64,000 nucleotides of DNA from Magnaporthiopsis rhizophila (GCA_003049465.1 PYSS01000133.1:36036-100035), one strand, 5' to 3'. Counted from the first letter of the stretch, positions 1 through 11,168 are shown. The notes: a model not told the origin generated them from the sequence alone. Numbers and translations are program-made.

Positions 1-314
1 TCGTGACAGCCTCCATAATTACCGTCCTATTTAGGCGGCAGTGGGAAGTTTGGCTTGCTATGCACATCCAGGCAGAGAGCGCTGCCATCTGAGCACTTAA
101 TGCCCTTAATCTCCTGATCGTTCCCTGTATGATCGGTGACCTGGGACTCATCTGTCCTTCTCCTGTTTGCAATAAAGCTTGGTGCTTCTATCCCTCCCGT
201 ATCTCCTTTCCACACACTTGTGTTTGTGTTGCCTTGTTGGACGACCACGACAGACACCACCCACTCCCAAGCAACAGTTAAAATCTACGTGCACCGTTAG
301 CCCTCCTTCCGAAG
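1..314. other. Upstream region, no gene seen
   Basis: No convincing coding stretch or RNA gene is visible. The last part is the presumed promoter and 5' leader of the rhodopsin-domain gene that starts at 315. Confidence 0.5.
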
Positions 315-1869
315 ATGCAGCAAATGGATGTACCGACGCCAGTACCCGGTCCAGGGATGATAATGGGGACCCCAAATGCTGAGCTGTCTCACGAGTCTCA
401 GCAAGCTGGCCTGTATTTCTGCGCAGGATTCACCTGGCTCGTCGGCGGATGTTTTGTCGCCCTTCGTTTCTACACGAGGAGGCAGGTTTTGAGGATCTTG
501 GGTGCTGCTGACTGGTGTATACTGGCAGCGTGGGTATGTTTCGTGGTCAACCTATTCGTCGGACGAACACTGCCGTTCTGAGCTTTCGCTGACAGCCAGT
601 TTTATCTATGCAGATATTCGCCACTGGTGTGATGGTTGCTTCCGTTGATCGTCCGTTCCCTCTCCTCCGTCCCCTCTCCTCCGTCGCTTCTGTGGCATGA
701 CTTACCATGCATACAAGAGACTAACTCCGGCCGCTCGTAATTCAGAGATCTATACCGGGCAAGGGAGGCACATCTGGGACACTGATCCTGCCGATTTGGC
801 TCTTGGGATAAGGGTAAGCATATACAGTCCCTTTTTTTTCCAGTGACGCGTTGACTGACTTTCTGCCAGGCCTCCTGGTACAGCATCCTCTTCTACAGCC
901 TCACAGTCTGCTTCGTCAAGATATCCATCCTGCTGCTCTACTTCAGCTTCTTTACCATCGGATGGGCCTGGTGGACAGCACGGGTGATCATGGGGTTCGT
1001 GGTCGTGTCCAACGTGTGGACAATTGGTTCGGTTCTTACGGCATGCATTCCCCTCCAAGCCTTCTGGGATGCCGCAGCCCGGAACGGCGCGCTGTGCCAG
1101 TCGGAGCAGATCTGGTGGTTTAATAACGGGCTGCATGTAGCCACCGACTTTTTCATCTTTGCCCTGCCCCTGCCTGTTATCTGGAACCTGCGGTTGCCCT
1201 GGCGGCAGAGGCTGGCCGTCGTGGCCTTGTTCGCATTGGGATTTTTGTAAGTCGTGCTCCCTTGTCCAAGGCGTGGGCAGCAGACCAGGCAGCCACGGCT
1301 AATGCTCTGTGAAACTATCCTTCCCGAACAGCGTCTGCATTCTGGCGATCGTCCGCCTCGTGCTCCTAGTCAACACAACCCGCACGCCTGGATCGGATAT
1401 AACCTGGAATACGGCCTCCAACACGTATTGGACCTGTATCGAGGTTAACCTGGCCATTGCTTGCGCATGTGGTGTTACGCTTAAACCGCTGATCGTTCGC
1501 CGGTTCCCCCGTCTTTTTGGCGTCGATCGCGGCGCCAAATCAGTGGCCCCGACTCGCGTCCCGGCTGCCAGCCACCACTTGTCGCCTCGGATAGACAGCT
1601 GGATTGTCTTTCCGGGAAAGCTGGACGGCTTCGAATCTTATGGCAAAGAGGCGGACCTCGACAGCAATGAATCTCTATGCTACAGGGACATCCATCATCC
1701 AGGTCTAGCACAAGAGACACGGACGGGGTGTGTTGCTGACTGGGAAAGCAATATTGGGATCGCGATGTCGGACGAGTGGACTGAAGGCCAGCTGCGAGCT
1801 GAGCACAACAGGTTGACGATCTGGAAGGAGGCCCATCCTATAGAGAGCCTGTCCAAGGGGTCCAGTTAA
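315..1869 (+). CDS. Rhodopsin-domain integral membrane protein (PTH11/SAT4-like)
   Basis: Predicted seven-helix membrane protein of the large fungal rhodopsin-fold family (PTH11-like receptors), likely at the plasma membrane; ligand unknown. Proposed exons are 315-533, a short 614-626, 746-813, 870-1246 and 1332-1869, about 404 residues. The family signature GQGRHIWD lies in 746-813, followed by an aspartate/leucine-rich loop and helices reading SWYSILFYSLTVCFVKISIL and then VCILAIVRLV. The final helix before the cytoplasmic tail matches the family pattern of Trp, Glu and 'ACACGV'. Introns at 814-869 (GTAAGC..CCAG) and 1247-1331 (GTAAGT..ACAG) fit by phase; the 13-nt second exon with its GTGTGA donor is the weakest call. 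The soluble tail after about residue 290 is poorly conserved in the family. One of three related receptors in the window. Confidence 0.8.
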
Positions 1870-2361
1870 GGGACACGGGAGTATTTATGTTTTAAGACAA
1901 GGAGGGTTTAAGGATGGAAAGGTTCAGGGCACCAAGTTTGGATTTCGTGGTTCCTCTTTTCTCGCTTTTTGCGGCTGTGCTGTCTGGAAGTCTTGGGCAA
2001 GCCGGTGCCGAGTTCCAGGCGAACAGGGCCGGCATTTGGAGACTGTACCTATAGCATCTAGCATGAAATTAGGGTTCATGAGGCTGTAGACTGGCTGTAG
2101 AGATACCAAATGTCTTCTTGTCTCAGGTGTCCAGTGAGATTCGGATGGCTCGCTGTCGCTGGCCGCTGGCCGCTGAGCAGAGCTCACAACCCGCACGCCG
2201 CTGGTGCTGGTGGCTGGTCCCAGTCGGCATTTTGGGCGAGTTATAGGGGACTTCCAGCCCTGGAAAACACTGTGGCTTGGGGTGTGTGCTCCCCGTCGAC
2301 GTATCCACATGCCCAACGTTATCGACCACGACGATTCGATGACCCGACAACGCCTTGGCTC

Positions 2362-2407
<46 letters not shown>

Positions 2408-2452
2408 AACAANAAAAAAAAAAAAAAAGGACTTCAATTCCTAGTGCCAAAA
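1870..2452. other. Intergenic region with poly-A tract
   Basis: The 3' flanks of two convergent genes meet here. No supported gene is visible. A long open frame on the minus strand begins with a run of phenylalanine read from the poly-A tract and is not credible. Confidence 0.5.
2363..2428. repeat. Long poly-A homopolymer interrupted by an N
   Basis: Positions 2363-2404 are 42 consecutive A, followed by TCAAACAA, an undetermined base at 2413 and 15 more A. The N inside the homopolymer suggests that the read length or assembly is unresolved here. Whether this is a genomic poly-A tract or a remnant of a retroposed tail cannot be told from sequence. Confidence 0.9.
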
Positions 2453-4994
2453 TTACTTCTCAGCCGGCGCCGTCATTATGTCGACATCATTCTCCCACCC
2501 GGAAACCATCTTGAACCCAAACGCCGCGGCGGCCTCCCATCGCTCACCCTCATCCTCTCGCCCCAAAGCCCGGTGCGCGTCCGCCCCGTATTTCAGCGCT
2601 CTTAGAACATGGATCGTCATCAGCCCTGCCGCCTCCGACGACTGCAACTGGAACAAGTTCTGCACCCCGTTCCGAGGCAGCAAGAAGCCAAAGTCTCGTA
2701 CCACCTCCAGCGCCTTTTGGACCACCTTGGCGTGGTTGCGACGGCCCCGGTACGCCTCGACCAGCCACAGGTGCGGAAATACGAGCATCAGTCGCGGCAT
2801 CAATCTGGAGCTGCCGCCCTCAGCATCGTCTTCGCCGTAAACCTCGCGCTCGTGTGCATCCTCGAGCTGCCTCGATAGCCTCTCGACATTGCGGATGGTC
2901 GCGTCTGGAAAGATGACAGTCGGCTGCTGCCTCCTGTCTGGTACCGTCAACCCCAAGGAAGACTTCACGGGCGCCGCCGACTTGGCCGTCCGGTTCGCGA
3001 GCTTCTCGATCTGCGTCAGGAGCGCCTTGCGCCTCGCATAGGCCCCACCTGCGGCTGTGGCCGGGTCGACCGTCGCTGCGGGCTTCTCGGCCTCGCAGAG
3101 CGCGCAGGCGCACTCGAACCCCCACCAGTGCCGGAACTGGGCCTGGCGCTCGTTCCAGTCGGCCCGGATGGGCACGTACTGCTGCGTGATCTCGTCGCCC
3201 TCGGGGATGTCGCGCGACGCCCGTGTGATGAACAGGTCGCCGCAGAAGGCGCGCGTGCTATTGGCCACGCACGCGTGGTTCATGATGGCCGCGTGCGGCC
3301 AGATGCCCCTGGTCTGCGCCGGCTCCGGCACGCCGTCGGGGCGCGGCCGAGTGTTATCTACCGTCAGAGGAGGGCAGCTGTGGCAGTTCCTGGTGCGCAC
3401 CAGCTCCGTATGGAAAACGTCGATGACGGGCGTGCCATCGACCACGGTACCTTCTTTGCCTGTCAGACAGGCATATTCTCCGGCCCAGCACCCGGCGAGT
3501 CGGGCCGCCACCGTGGGGCTGTCGTACATCCGGCGAACCATGCCGGCGTATAAGCCAGCGGCGGACCCTTCGTCGTCGTACTTGCTCGGCATCACCGTCG
3601 CTTTCTCCACGAAAACGAGCTCGCCCGCGCGGATTAACTCTGTGGCGAACAGGCCCCGTCCATGCATGGGTGATTCCTTCACAGCCGTCCGTCTGGTGAA
3701 GTCTGCGACGTCGAGATGCACGTTTGGCTTTGGCCCGGTGGGGGAGACCGATGCAGCGAGTGCTGGGAAGTCGTACCCGCCCGTGTCCTCTTCGTGAATC
3801 CGGTCAAGTGTCCGCGCCCGCTCCTTGGCCAGAGTTGCGGCTGCTGAATCGCTAGGGTGCAGCGTGAGCGCGAGGTCGAGCTGCTCCAGCGCGCCACGGA
3901 AGTCTCTGAGCGCGTAGGCTGCTTTGGCCGCCGTCAGGTGCCCCCGCCAGTCGGTCGGTCCTCCGGTCAGTGACGCCAGCGCGTCTGCTCTGGCGGCGTC
4001 GTGCCTGCCGAGCAGCAGATTGGTTCCTGCCCGTTTAGTATAAAGAGCTGCCGCCGCTACATCTCTGTCCGGGCCCCCGGTCTCGTCCTGTGACTTTGCG
4101 AAGTCAAGCGCTTCGGTATAACTGCGAAAAGTCGGGCGTACCGGGTTATTATTACGTTGACATGAACCATCGCGCGCCAGCCAGACTCGCGCAAAGACAT
4201 ACCAGAACACGGCTGTTGCCAGGTCCCCTTGGAGAAAAGCAGTATCACCCGCTGTCTTCCATTCCTCTAGCGAGCTGAGCAAGGGATGCTCCACGCCACC
4301 CTTGAGCCCTAGCGGAATGATGGGATCGCTAAACCGCAAGAGCAGGATGTCGGAAGGGTGATCGACCGAAATAACCGGCGTCTTGCTCTCCGGGTATGCA
4401 TCCTCTCCAGCTGGCGGACATCTGTAAAACGGCTCTTTGACCGCGACGAAGCACCCCTCGGGGATGTTGGACAAGATGGAAGAATCGCTGTGAGCAAAGA
4501 TGACGAGTCTCTCGACATCGCCGTGCTCGTCTTCCACAACAGTCACGGTTCCGATGCCGCTGTATGGCAAGGCCACGATGCGGAGAACCAGGACCTTGCC
4601 GCGGTGGTGTTTGTCTTGCTCCAAGGTGCGAAGCGGGACCTATAACGAGGTCAACTTGCATTCTTCCCCAACCCTAAGTCAATGTCGGGCTCACTTTTTC
4701 TAGCTCACTGATTGGCTTGGCGGATGCTGGGTATGGATTGTCGAGGTCGGGCCGCTTGACGGAGCGAGAGCCAAAGGGGCCGTTGTTCTGCTTCTGCAGC
4801 TTTTCGACTTGGGCATTGTGGTGTTTGACGAGCTCGTCTTTTGTGCTTCGCGCCTTGGCTGTCCCATCCAGCTTGGCCGATAGCCGCATTTTCCCAGTGA
4901 TGCCGGGGTTTGCCAGGGAAGAGCGCTCGTTGGTTACAGATCCAGCCGTGGTCGACCCCTTTCGAAACTGGGAATTATGTGATGCTATTGACAT
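2453..4994 (-). CDS. TPR and SET domain protein (SMYD-like putative lysine methyltransferase)
   Basis: Two exons: 4994-4695 and 4639-2453, with a 55-nt intron (GTGAGC..TTATAG, phase 0), giving about 828 residues. The ATG at 4994 is the first Met of exon 1; exon 2 alone has no ATG near its start. After a low-complexity N-terminus comes a conserved fungal region (HHRGKVLVLRI, VDHPSDILLL), then a TPR-like helical segment (EEWKTAGDTAFLQGDLATAV onward). The SET domain follows (HGRGLFATELIRAGELVF) with the NHACVANS motif, matching the NHxCxxN cofactor-binding signature, and a cysteine cluster CACALCEAEK typical of the zinc-binding post-SET region. By family it would methylate lysine on histone or non-histone protein; the substrate is unknown. 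The C-terminus is helical, as in SMYD-type proteins. Confidence 0.88.
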
Positions 4995-5323
4995 TGTTCA
5001 AGTTTGAAAGTCGAAAAGCCAGATCTATGGAGCTAAAGTGTGGCCATAGGTGGTCGTCTATCCTCTCCAGAGAAGATGTGGCCACCTCGGAATCATTGGA
5101 GCCGTACCTTGATCCGGAAGCCCGCCGGCTGGAGAGGTCTTGGCGACGGCGGCTGCAACATTTAGCCTGGTTTCTTACCCGCCATCGCTTCCAATTCACG
5201 GCCCGGTCCTGAACCTGGCGTCTAATTGCCACCAATCACACCAGACAGGCACAGTCGACCGTTTCAGAGGTCCCAGAAAGTATGGATTTTTTTTTTTTCC
5301 TCTCTCTCTCAGATGGCACTCCA
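4995..5323. other. Intergenic region, no gene seen
   Basis: It lies between the 5' end of the TPR-SET gene and the 3' end of the D-serine dehydratase gene, so it must hold the TPR-SET promoter. A T-rich run occurs at 5287-5298. No coding signal is visible. Confidence 0.45.
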
Positions 5324-6947
5324 TCACCAGCCCCTTGTTTTAATGTATATGTCCACAACCTCATCCTCCCTGCCTTCGAGATCAGAATCGATCACGAAAT
5401 ACCAGCCAAAATGACTGCTCGTTATACAAGCGTGGTTTGGCCAGAGCCGGATCTTCTGTCCGATCACGAATTCGTCAGGATTGGGGGCAGCTTGGCCATA
5501 AGGTGCATGCCAAGTCAGAATCCCATGCTCTTGAGAGAACCTGCCGATGATCCAGCCGTCGAAGCTCTCCACATCGCAGTCCGGTAACGCAAGCGGCTTG
5601 CCGTCGGCGGCTTTCCTGCCCCAGGGGTGAACGACCGCCATCCCCGGGTACGCTTTGCAGAACTCGCGCCCGAGCACCAGGCCTCCCGCACCGCACAGGG
5701 CCTCAGACGTCTCACCGCCGTCCCCCCGCCCGGGATATTTGCTGTGCACCTCGGCGAGGACCGTCATGGCCACATCCCTCCACGAGACCAGGGCCGAGGA
5801 CACGGAGTGGACGGCCAGCTGCTGCATGTCGAGCAGCGGGTACACTCCCGCGTGGATCTCGGCGAAGTGGCCCTTGGACTTGATTTCCTGGAACAGAGCA
5901 CTGAGAGCGGCTGTCGCGGTCGTCAGCTGCTCCGTGAGCTCAGTGCCGCCGGCGGCTTGTGGCGTCGACAAGAGATTCTGCACCGCGAGGGCGGTGGGCG
6001 ACGCGCCCGCCGACAGGACCAGCGGGGGAAGCTCCCTCTGCTGCGGGCCCTGCCTCTCCCTGGCCGCCCGCACCACCGCGTCGGCGCCCTGGGTGAGGGC
6101 ATCCAGCTCGGCGGTCATCATGGCGACGGCGGCCAAGCGGCTGTCGCCGCCGTACGAGTGGCCGGCATGCGAGTACATGCCGGCCAAGACCGCGGCGCCG
6201 GCGTCGTGCGCCGCCAGCGCCGCGCTGGTGACGTCCCGCAACGACTCAGACCCGACCTCGACGCCGGCCCTCCGTCCACCCATGTCCAGTTTGATGTAGA
6301 CGTGGGGCACGGTTCGCTGCGCCGCCGCTCTTGGCTCGCCGAAGAAACGGGTGAGGTGCTGCAGCTGGGCTGGGTGGTCGACCAGCACGCTGATGCTGCC
6401 AGAGCCCAGTGCATCGCCGACGGCGGCCAGGCGCGCCATCTGCCCAGGTGCTATCGGCAGGCCGTACAAGACGTTGACGGCCCTGCCCTGCGTGCGGTAC
6501 TCCTTGAGCAGCGGGAGGAGGAACTCGACCTCCTCTAGCGTCGAGACGATGATCTGCGCGGGCCTGGCGGGATCATCGCCCACCTGCAGGCGAGTGATTT
6601 CTACTGTCTAAGAGACCCAGGGAAGAAATTAACTCTGTTCTATTCATCGCGTGCTGCCCTTTTTTCTTTCTCCGCGGAACAAACAACAGCCCAAGCCAAA
6701 AACGATCCATAACAGGGGGGAGACAAAAGTTTACCTTGTGAGTCTTCACATGCGCCCTCCATTGCAGACCGAGGTCGCGACATGTGGCCAGCATGCGCGT
6801 GCAGTTCCTCCTTACGGCCGCGACGTCCAGGATGGCCGATGGCGTGGGGAGATCCGAGAGGGACTTGCCCAGGTAGAGGCTGGTAAGGGCATCTTTTGGG
6901 GAGCTCGGGTAGAGCCGCGCCAGCTGCGGTTCTTCCTGCTTAGCCAT
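5324..6947 (-). CDS. DSD1: D-serine dehydratase (PLP- and zinc-dependent)
   Basis: Converts D-serine to pyruvate and ammonia through a 2-aminoacrylate intermediate. Exon 1 is 6947-6735 and exon 2 is 6607-5324; the 127-nt intron (GTAAAC..CTTAG, phase 0) splits the PLP motif so that HVKTHK joins TVEITRLQVGDD. Length is about 498 residues. The fold is the alanine-racemase/D-threonine-aldolase type: the N-terminal barrel carries the PLP lysine in HVKTHK (K68), and the C-terminal beta domain carries NHACIT, whose His463 and Cys465 correspond to the zinc ligands of eukaryotic D-serine dehydratases. ATG at 6947 is used; an in-frame GTG lies 15 nt upstream. It diverges from the alpha/beta hydrolase at 7946, and RidA lies 2.2 kb away. 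Confidence 0.9.
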
Positions 6948-7945
6948 CGTTTCGAGCCGCACAGCCTTTCGGGTGTCGATGTTGGGTTTAGAGTTTTGGA
7001 CCCGTCCTTTAACCCGACGCTTCTAGTAGTTCTTGCGAAGGCCCGACTGCCCGTCGGAAGCTCCGCCCACTTCGGGGAGTGCTTGGATTTACCGAAGTCG
7101 GGAAGGGTATCGTCGGCCCCACCTCGGCTTTCTCGATCCTCACTATCCGCTGCTCCTCGTTGGTTGCAATCCATCCCCTCTTCAAGGGGGACAAGCCAAC
7201 CGGCTCACATCTCACCATGTCACACGGGGTTATCGTCGCCTAAGCAATCATCAGCGGGGCTTCGGGGATTCCAGCCCTGGCCAGCTCCCCTGTCTATCTA
7301 GGTACCCCGCACAGCCCCGACGGTGAGCACGCGGGCTGATCGCGTCCTGCATGTTCGCCCAACCGGGACTTTTTAGGAAAATTTCACGGTCAAAACATTT
7401 GCCACGTTTCGGTACACGAGCGAGTTTGCGCCCCGCTTGCTACGGACGAACCGGGAAAAGACGCGCCGACGGCTTTCCGTCGGGACCCTGATCCACCATT
7501 CTACATGGCACTAGTCGTTAGTCCTACGCCATATGCGACCGGTCTGGCCTGCGGCGCTGCGGAACCGGCTCTTGCAGCTAGGGGCTTGTGACTAGCTGTG
7601 GCCCACTGTCACCGAAACATCTCTGTGCTGTGCTAGGGGACAACGCGGTGCACGGCGAGCCCGTATAGCGCTCGAATCACAGCCCTGACATCTCTCCACA
7701 CCATGCAGCAGCACAAGGCCAGGCGCCCAGGGAACGTTCCATGGCAGATGGCATGGCGGCTAGCGGGGGCCTTGATATGGTGGACTATGAGTTCAGATAT
7801 CAAAGGGCCCTAGATCTCAACCTTGACGAGTCGGATCCAACAGCATACTAGGCGGTCTGTTCTTTTTGCCGTTCCATGATTATACCTACTCTCCAAGAGG
7901 TCACTGTTCTTCGTATTCACAACGGCTAGAAGGCCAATAACAAAG
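6948..7945. promoter_or_regulatory. Divergent intergenic region between DSD1 and the hydrolase
   Basis: About 1 kb separates two divergently transcribed genes and must hold both promoters. No conserved coding stretch, RNA gene or clear regulatory motif could be recognised by eye. Confidence 0.45.
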
Positions 7946-8953
7946 ATGTCTCTACAGCCAGAAGCGCCCAACTATCCTCTCCACGAGAGCGTCCTCGGCC
8001 GGATCGACCCAGAATATGCCGCTTTCTACAACAAGCACATCGTCGACAAGCAGCAGGTGCATCTGCAGCCCATAGCCGCGTCGCGGTCAAGCGGTATTCT
8101 GATCCCCGGCGCCGGGCCCCTGGTTCCCGTGGCCAAGACGGAGGACTACACCATCCCAAGGCGCCACAGCACCGGCCCGGACGTCCGGATACGCACCTTC
8201 ACATCCGGGGGTGCCAAGCCCGCTGCCGGGTGGCCGGTCTGCGTGTACTTCCACGGCGGCGGCTGGGTGCTGGGGACCATCGACACGGAGAACGTGGTGG
8301 CGACGAACCTGGCGGCGCGGGGCGGCGCCGTCGTCGTGACGGTCGACTACCGGCTCGCGCCCGAGGATCCCTTCCCCGCCGCCGTCGACGACTGCTGGGA
8401 GGCGGTGCAGTGGGTCCTGGGCGAGGGCAAAGACGTTCTGGGGCTCGACACGGCCCGGCTCGCCACGGGCGGCTCGTCCGCCGGCGGCAACCTCGCCGCC
8501 GTCATGTGCCAACGCGCCGCCGCCATCCCCGGGCACCCGCGGTTCAAGCTGCAGCTGCTGTCGGTGCCCGTGGCCGACAACACGGCCGACGTGGACAATA
8601 ATGCCTCCTGGCGCGAGAACCAGTTCGCGCCCGCCCTGCCCGCCAAGAAGATGCTGTGGTACCGCAGGCACTACCTCCCCAACCCCGCCGTCTGGAGCCA
8701 TCCGGAGGCCAGCCCGCTGCTCTGGGCCGGCGACTGGGCCGCGCTGCCGCCAGCCGTCATCGTGGCCGGCGAGCTGGACGTGCTGCGCGACGAGGGCGTG
8801 GCGTTTGGCGAGAAGCTGCGCGCGGCGGGCGTCAGGGCCGACGTGCACGTCTTCAAGGGCATGCCGCACCCGTTCCTGGCTATGGATGGCGTGCTCGAAG
8901 TGGGCAGACAGGCCATTACCTACTTTTGCGACGCCCTGCGCACGGGGTTGTGA
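7946..8953 (+). CDS. Alpha/beta hydrolase fold-3 esterase/lipase (HSL family)
   Basis: Intronless, 335 residues, probably a cytosolic carboxylesterase acting on short acyl esters. It carries the hormone-sensitive-lipase family oxyanion motif HGGGW (residues 103-107) and the nucleophile elbow GGSSAGG with catalytic Ser178 (the family consensus is GDSAGG, so the usual Asp is Ser here). Asp278 in GELDVLRDEG and His308 in GMPHPF complete the triad. No signal peptide is visible. The ATG at 7946 sits at the start of a typical N-terminus. It is convergent with RidA (150 bp between ends) and divergent from D-serine dehydratase. The natural substrate cannot be inferred. Confidence 0.88.
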   Translation: MSLQPEAPNYPLHESVLGRIDPEYAAFYNKHIVDKQQVHLQPIAASRSSGILIPGAGPLVPVAKTEDYTIPRRHSTGPDVRIRTFTSGGAKPAAGWPVCVYFHGGGWVLGTIDTENVVATNLAARGGAVVVTVDYRLAPEDPFPAAVDDCWEAVQWVLGEGKDVLGLDTARLATGGSSAGGNLAAVMCQRAAAIPGHPRFKLQLLSVPVADNTADVDNNASWRENQFAPALPAKKMLWYRRHYLPNPAVWSHPEASPLLWAGDWAALPPAVIVAGELDVLRDEGVAFGEKLRAAGVRADVHVFKGMPHPFLAMDGVLEVGRQAITYFCDALRTGL

Positions 8954-9103
8954 GACTGGTTGGCGGACGATAGGGATCTTGTATGGAATGAAACTGCATT
9001 TTTACGGAGCAAAAGGGCTTCTTGGCATGCACAAATTGAAATGTAACTTTTAGCTTCCGTCTATCTTCCTAGGTTGTTGGCTCGATTCTATCTTTCTCTT
9101 GCC

Positions 9104-9638
9104 CTAGTATGTGGCGATGCACTCAATCTCGACATCGACATTGAGCGGAAGAGTCTTGACGGCGACGCATCTTCACGGGCGGCGGCATTGTGTCAGCTAC
9201 AGCCGCTACCGGGTAAATGGCGACTATACTTACGTTCGACAGGGCTTGACGTCTCCCCAGTATTGGCAGTAGATCTCGTTCATGGCCTGGAAATCGTCCA
9301 TGTTGGACAGGAAGACGTTGACCTTTACGACCTTGTCGATGCTGGAGCCCGCCTCCTCCAGGATGGCGGTCAAATTCTTGATGCATTGGTGCTGCAAGCT
9401 CCTTTGTCAGCCCTGGAAGCTCTTAATGGATGCAATCTTACGTTTTTGTGGCACAAGGCAACCGTCGCCTCCTTACCGTATGGGCCTGAACGTCGCCCTC
9501 GATGATCTCCATCGAGACCGGGTCCATGGGCACCGCGCCCGACACGAAAACAAAACCATTAGCCTTGATAGCCTGGCTGTAGATGCCAGGCAGCGGCTTC
9601 GGGGCCTTGTCGGTGAGGACTGGGGCCTTGGTGGACAT
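9104..9638 (-). CDS. RidA/YjgF/UK114 family 2-iminobutanoate/2-iminopropanoate deaminase
   Basis: Three exons (9638-9477, 9391-9234, 9170-9104) give 128 residues, the normal length of the family. Introns are 9392-9476 (GTAAGG..TTGCAG, phase 0) and 9171-9233 (GTAAGT..GAAG, phase 2). RidA hydrolyses reactive enamine/imine intermediates such as 2-aminoacrylate released by PLP dehydratases. Signature features visible are PGIYSQAIKANGFVFVSG near the N-terminus, the segment VVKVNVFLSNMDDF, and the conserved arginine Arg106 in KPCRTCVAV, the expected carboxylate-binding residue, followed by a terminal DVEIECIAT. No targeting peptide is evident, so a cytosolic form is likely rather than the mitochondrial paralogue. 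Its proximity to D-serine dehydratase is functionally suggestive. Confidence 0.92.
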
Positions 9639-9994
9639 GTCTGCTAGTTTTGGCGAGATGCGTGGATGGTTTTCGATATCCTTGCGTCAAAGGAATGTGC
9701 GACCTCGGGGGCGTTCAATGTTTCTGGAGGCTAGCGGAACTATCTTGGATCTGACAGCACTCTTTTTCCCGGCGGGGTACCTTGGGCATCCCGCGTCCCC
9801 TCCACTGCGCTGGCTTTTCGGCCGTACTCGTTGCCCCGTTCCCCCACGTCCGACCATCGGCCACCATCGGACGTCACCTCCCCGACAGCGCGAGCACTGT
9901 ATGAGGAGGTGTTACTGGGTGTCGCCCACCTCCCCACTTTTGATCGCCAGATCTTACAACAGTCTCCTGGTTTCCTGGTACACTGGAAGGACGC

Positions 9995-10011
9995 AAAAAA
10001 AAAAAAAAAAA
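9995..10011. repeat. Poly-A run
   Basis: Seventeen consecutive A on the plus strand, just downstream of the stop of the possible minus-strand coding segment that begins near 10462. Confidence 0.9.
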
Positions 10012-10012
10012 C

Positions 10013-10462
10013 CTAATGTGCTTCGATGGCGGCGATCATATCGTGGAACGAAGGCGCCTTACTGGCGAAAATATTGCCTGTATGTAATAACCGGAAGGTA
10101 GTGCGTAACGGCAGATGTAGGCCCCGGGCAGCCAGCCAGACGTCACGGCCGACGACGTCGCTGGGGCGAGAGAAGACGGGCGTTATACGTGGCGGGTGCG
10201 ACTGGGAAGAGTGCTGAGGCCGGACGAGATTCAGGCCGACCGTGACACTCTTGTCAATAGCGTTGCCCCAGCCGCCCTCTTCGTCGCCATCCATTTCGTC
10301 GGCCTCGCGCGCCCTAGGGCCCACGGCGCCGTGACTCCATACGGGTTGTTGAGGGCGAGCGACGGGAGCACGTGAACCCGCAGGCGCTTATCTCGCGCAC
10401 GACGATCGTCTGTCTGGGTCTGGGGGTCTCCATCGCGTGGTCCTCCGGACATATTATATGTG
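10013..10462 (-). CDS. Possible unidentified gene, frame-broken
   Basis: An open frame starts at the ATG at 10462 (MSGGPRDGDPQTQTDDRR) and runs through LNNPYGVTAPWALG. A second frame starting near 10324 continues with GDEEGGWGNAIDKSVTVGLN and ends at 10013 with DMIAAIEAH. The two overlap near 10310-10324 one base out of phase, without a usable intron between them. The amino-acid composition of both parts looks protein-like, but I recognise no domain. It may be a decayed gene, a sequencing frameshift or chance. Confidence 0.25.
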
Positions 10463-10615
10463 GGGTTCGCAGCGAGCATGCGGGAGAAGGAGACCGACGA
10501 TCGAGAAAAGGGAGAGGAATGCGTCCGGGATGTTACGTGTACGTAACCCCCACAGGCGGGACGACGCGTCAACGCCGGATAAAGATGCAGAGGACTGGTG
10601 GGATTGGCAATGCAA

Positions 10616-10641
10616 TTTTTTTTTTTTTTTTTTTTTTTTTT
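10616..10641. repeat. Poly-T run
   Basis: Twenty-six consecutive T on the plus strand, in the intergenic region; no gene context is evident. Confidence 0.9.
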
Positions 10642-11108
10642 GCCGGATATATACGGTTCCATGGGTGAAAGGTCGAGCTCTTTAGAAGTGCTCGCGCGCT
10701 GCTCGCGAAGATTTTATCTTGTACGGTTATGCGTCCGTAGAAATGCGAAATCCAGCGGGATCCTATACGAGAAATTCGTCGTTGGGCTTTGTTTGTCCTG
10801 TGACTGTAAGATGACCCCCATTTCGCACGCAAGCAAGCAAACAAACACCAGGGCATATGCAAACTCTCGCCTGTGACTTTTGCCCACCCACCCGCTCAAC
10901 GCTGTAATGAGGTTACCCGCCTCCCAGGTGGGGGTCAGGGTTAGTCCAAACTGACTAGTCACTCACTGACGTCGGTATCCCGGCTCCCATCCCGGATTGC
11001 TTATCTGATGCAACCTTGGGATATGCGGAGAAGTCGGCTCGGACACCACCCCGACCACCGCTTATCAAGATAGACCTCAACCGAGGGTTCAGTCAGTCTC
11101 CAGGTGAG

Positions 11109-11168
11109 AGCCTGGCTGGGTTCACGATGGCTTTTGCAAGCCTGGCTGGGTTCACGATGGCTTTTGCA
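11109..11168. repeat. Two perfect tandem copies of a 30-bp unit
   Basis: The unit starts AGCCTGGCTGGG and ends GGCTTTTGCA; copies are 11109-11138 and 11139-11168, followed by the first bases of a third copy (AGCCTG). It is intergenic and non-coding as far as can be seen. Confidence 0.95.

Noticed and set aside
1924..2412. A minus-strand frame beginning with a run of phenylalanine
   Set aside because: Created by the poly-A homopolymer; no family resemblance beyond it.
5627..6538. A 303-codon plus-strand frame inside the D-serine dehydratase gene
   Set aside because: Shadow frame; the opposite strand carries clear PLP and zinc motifs.
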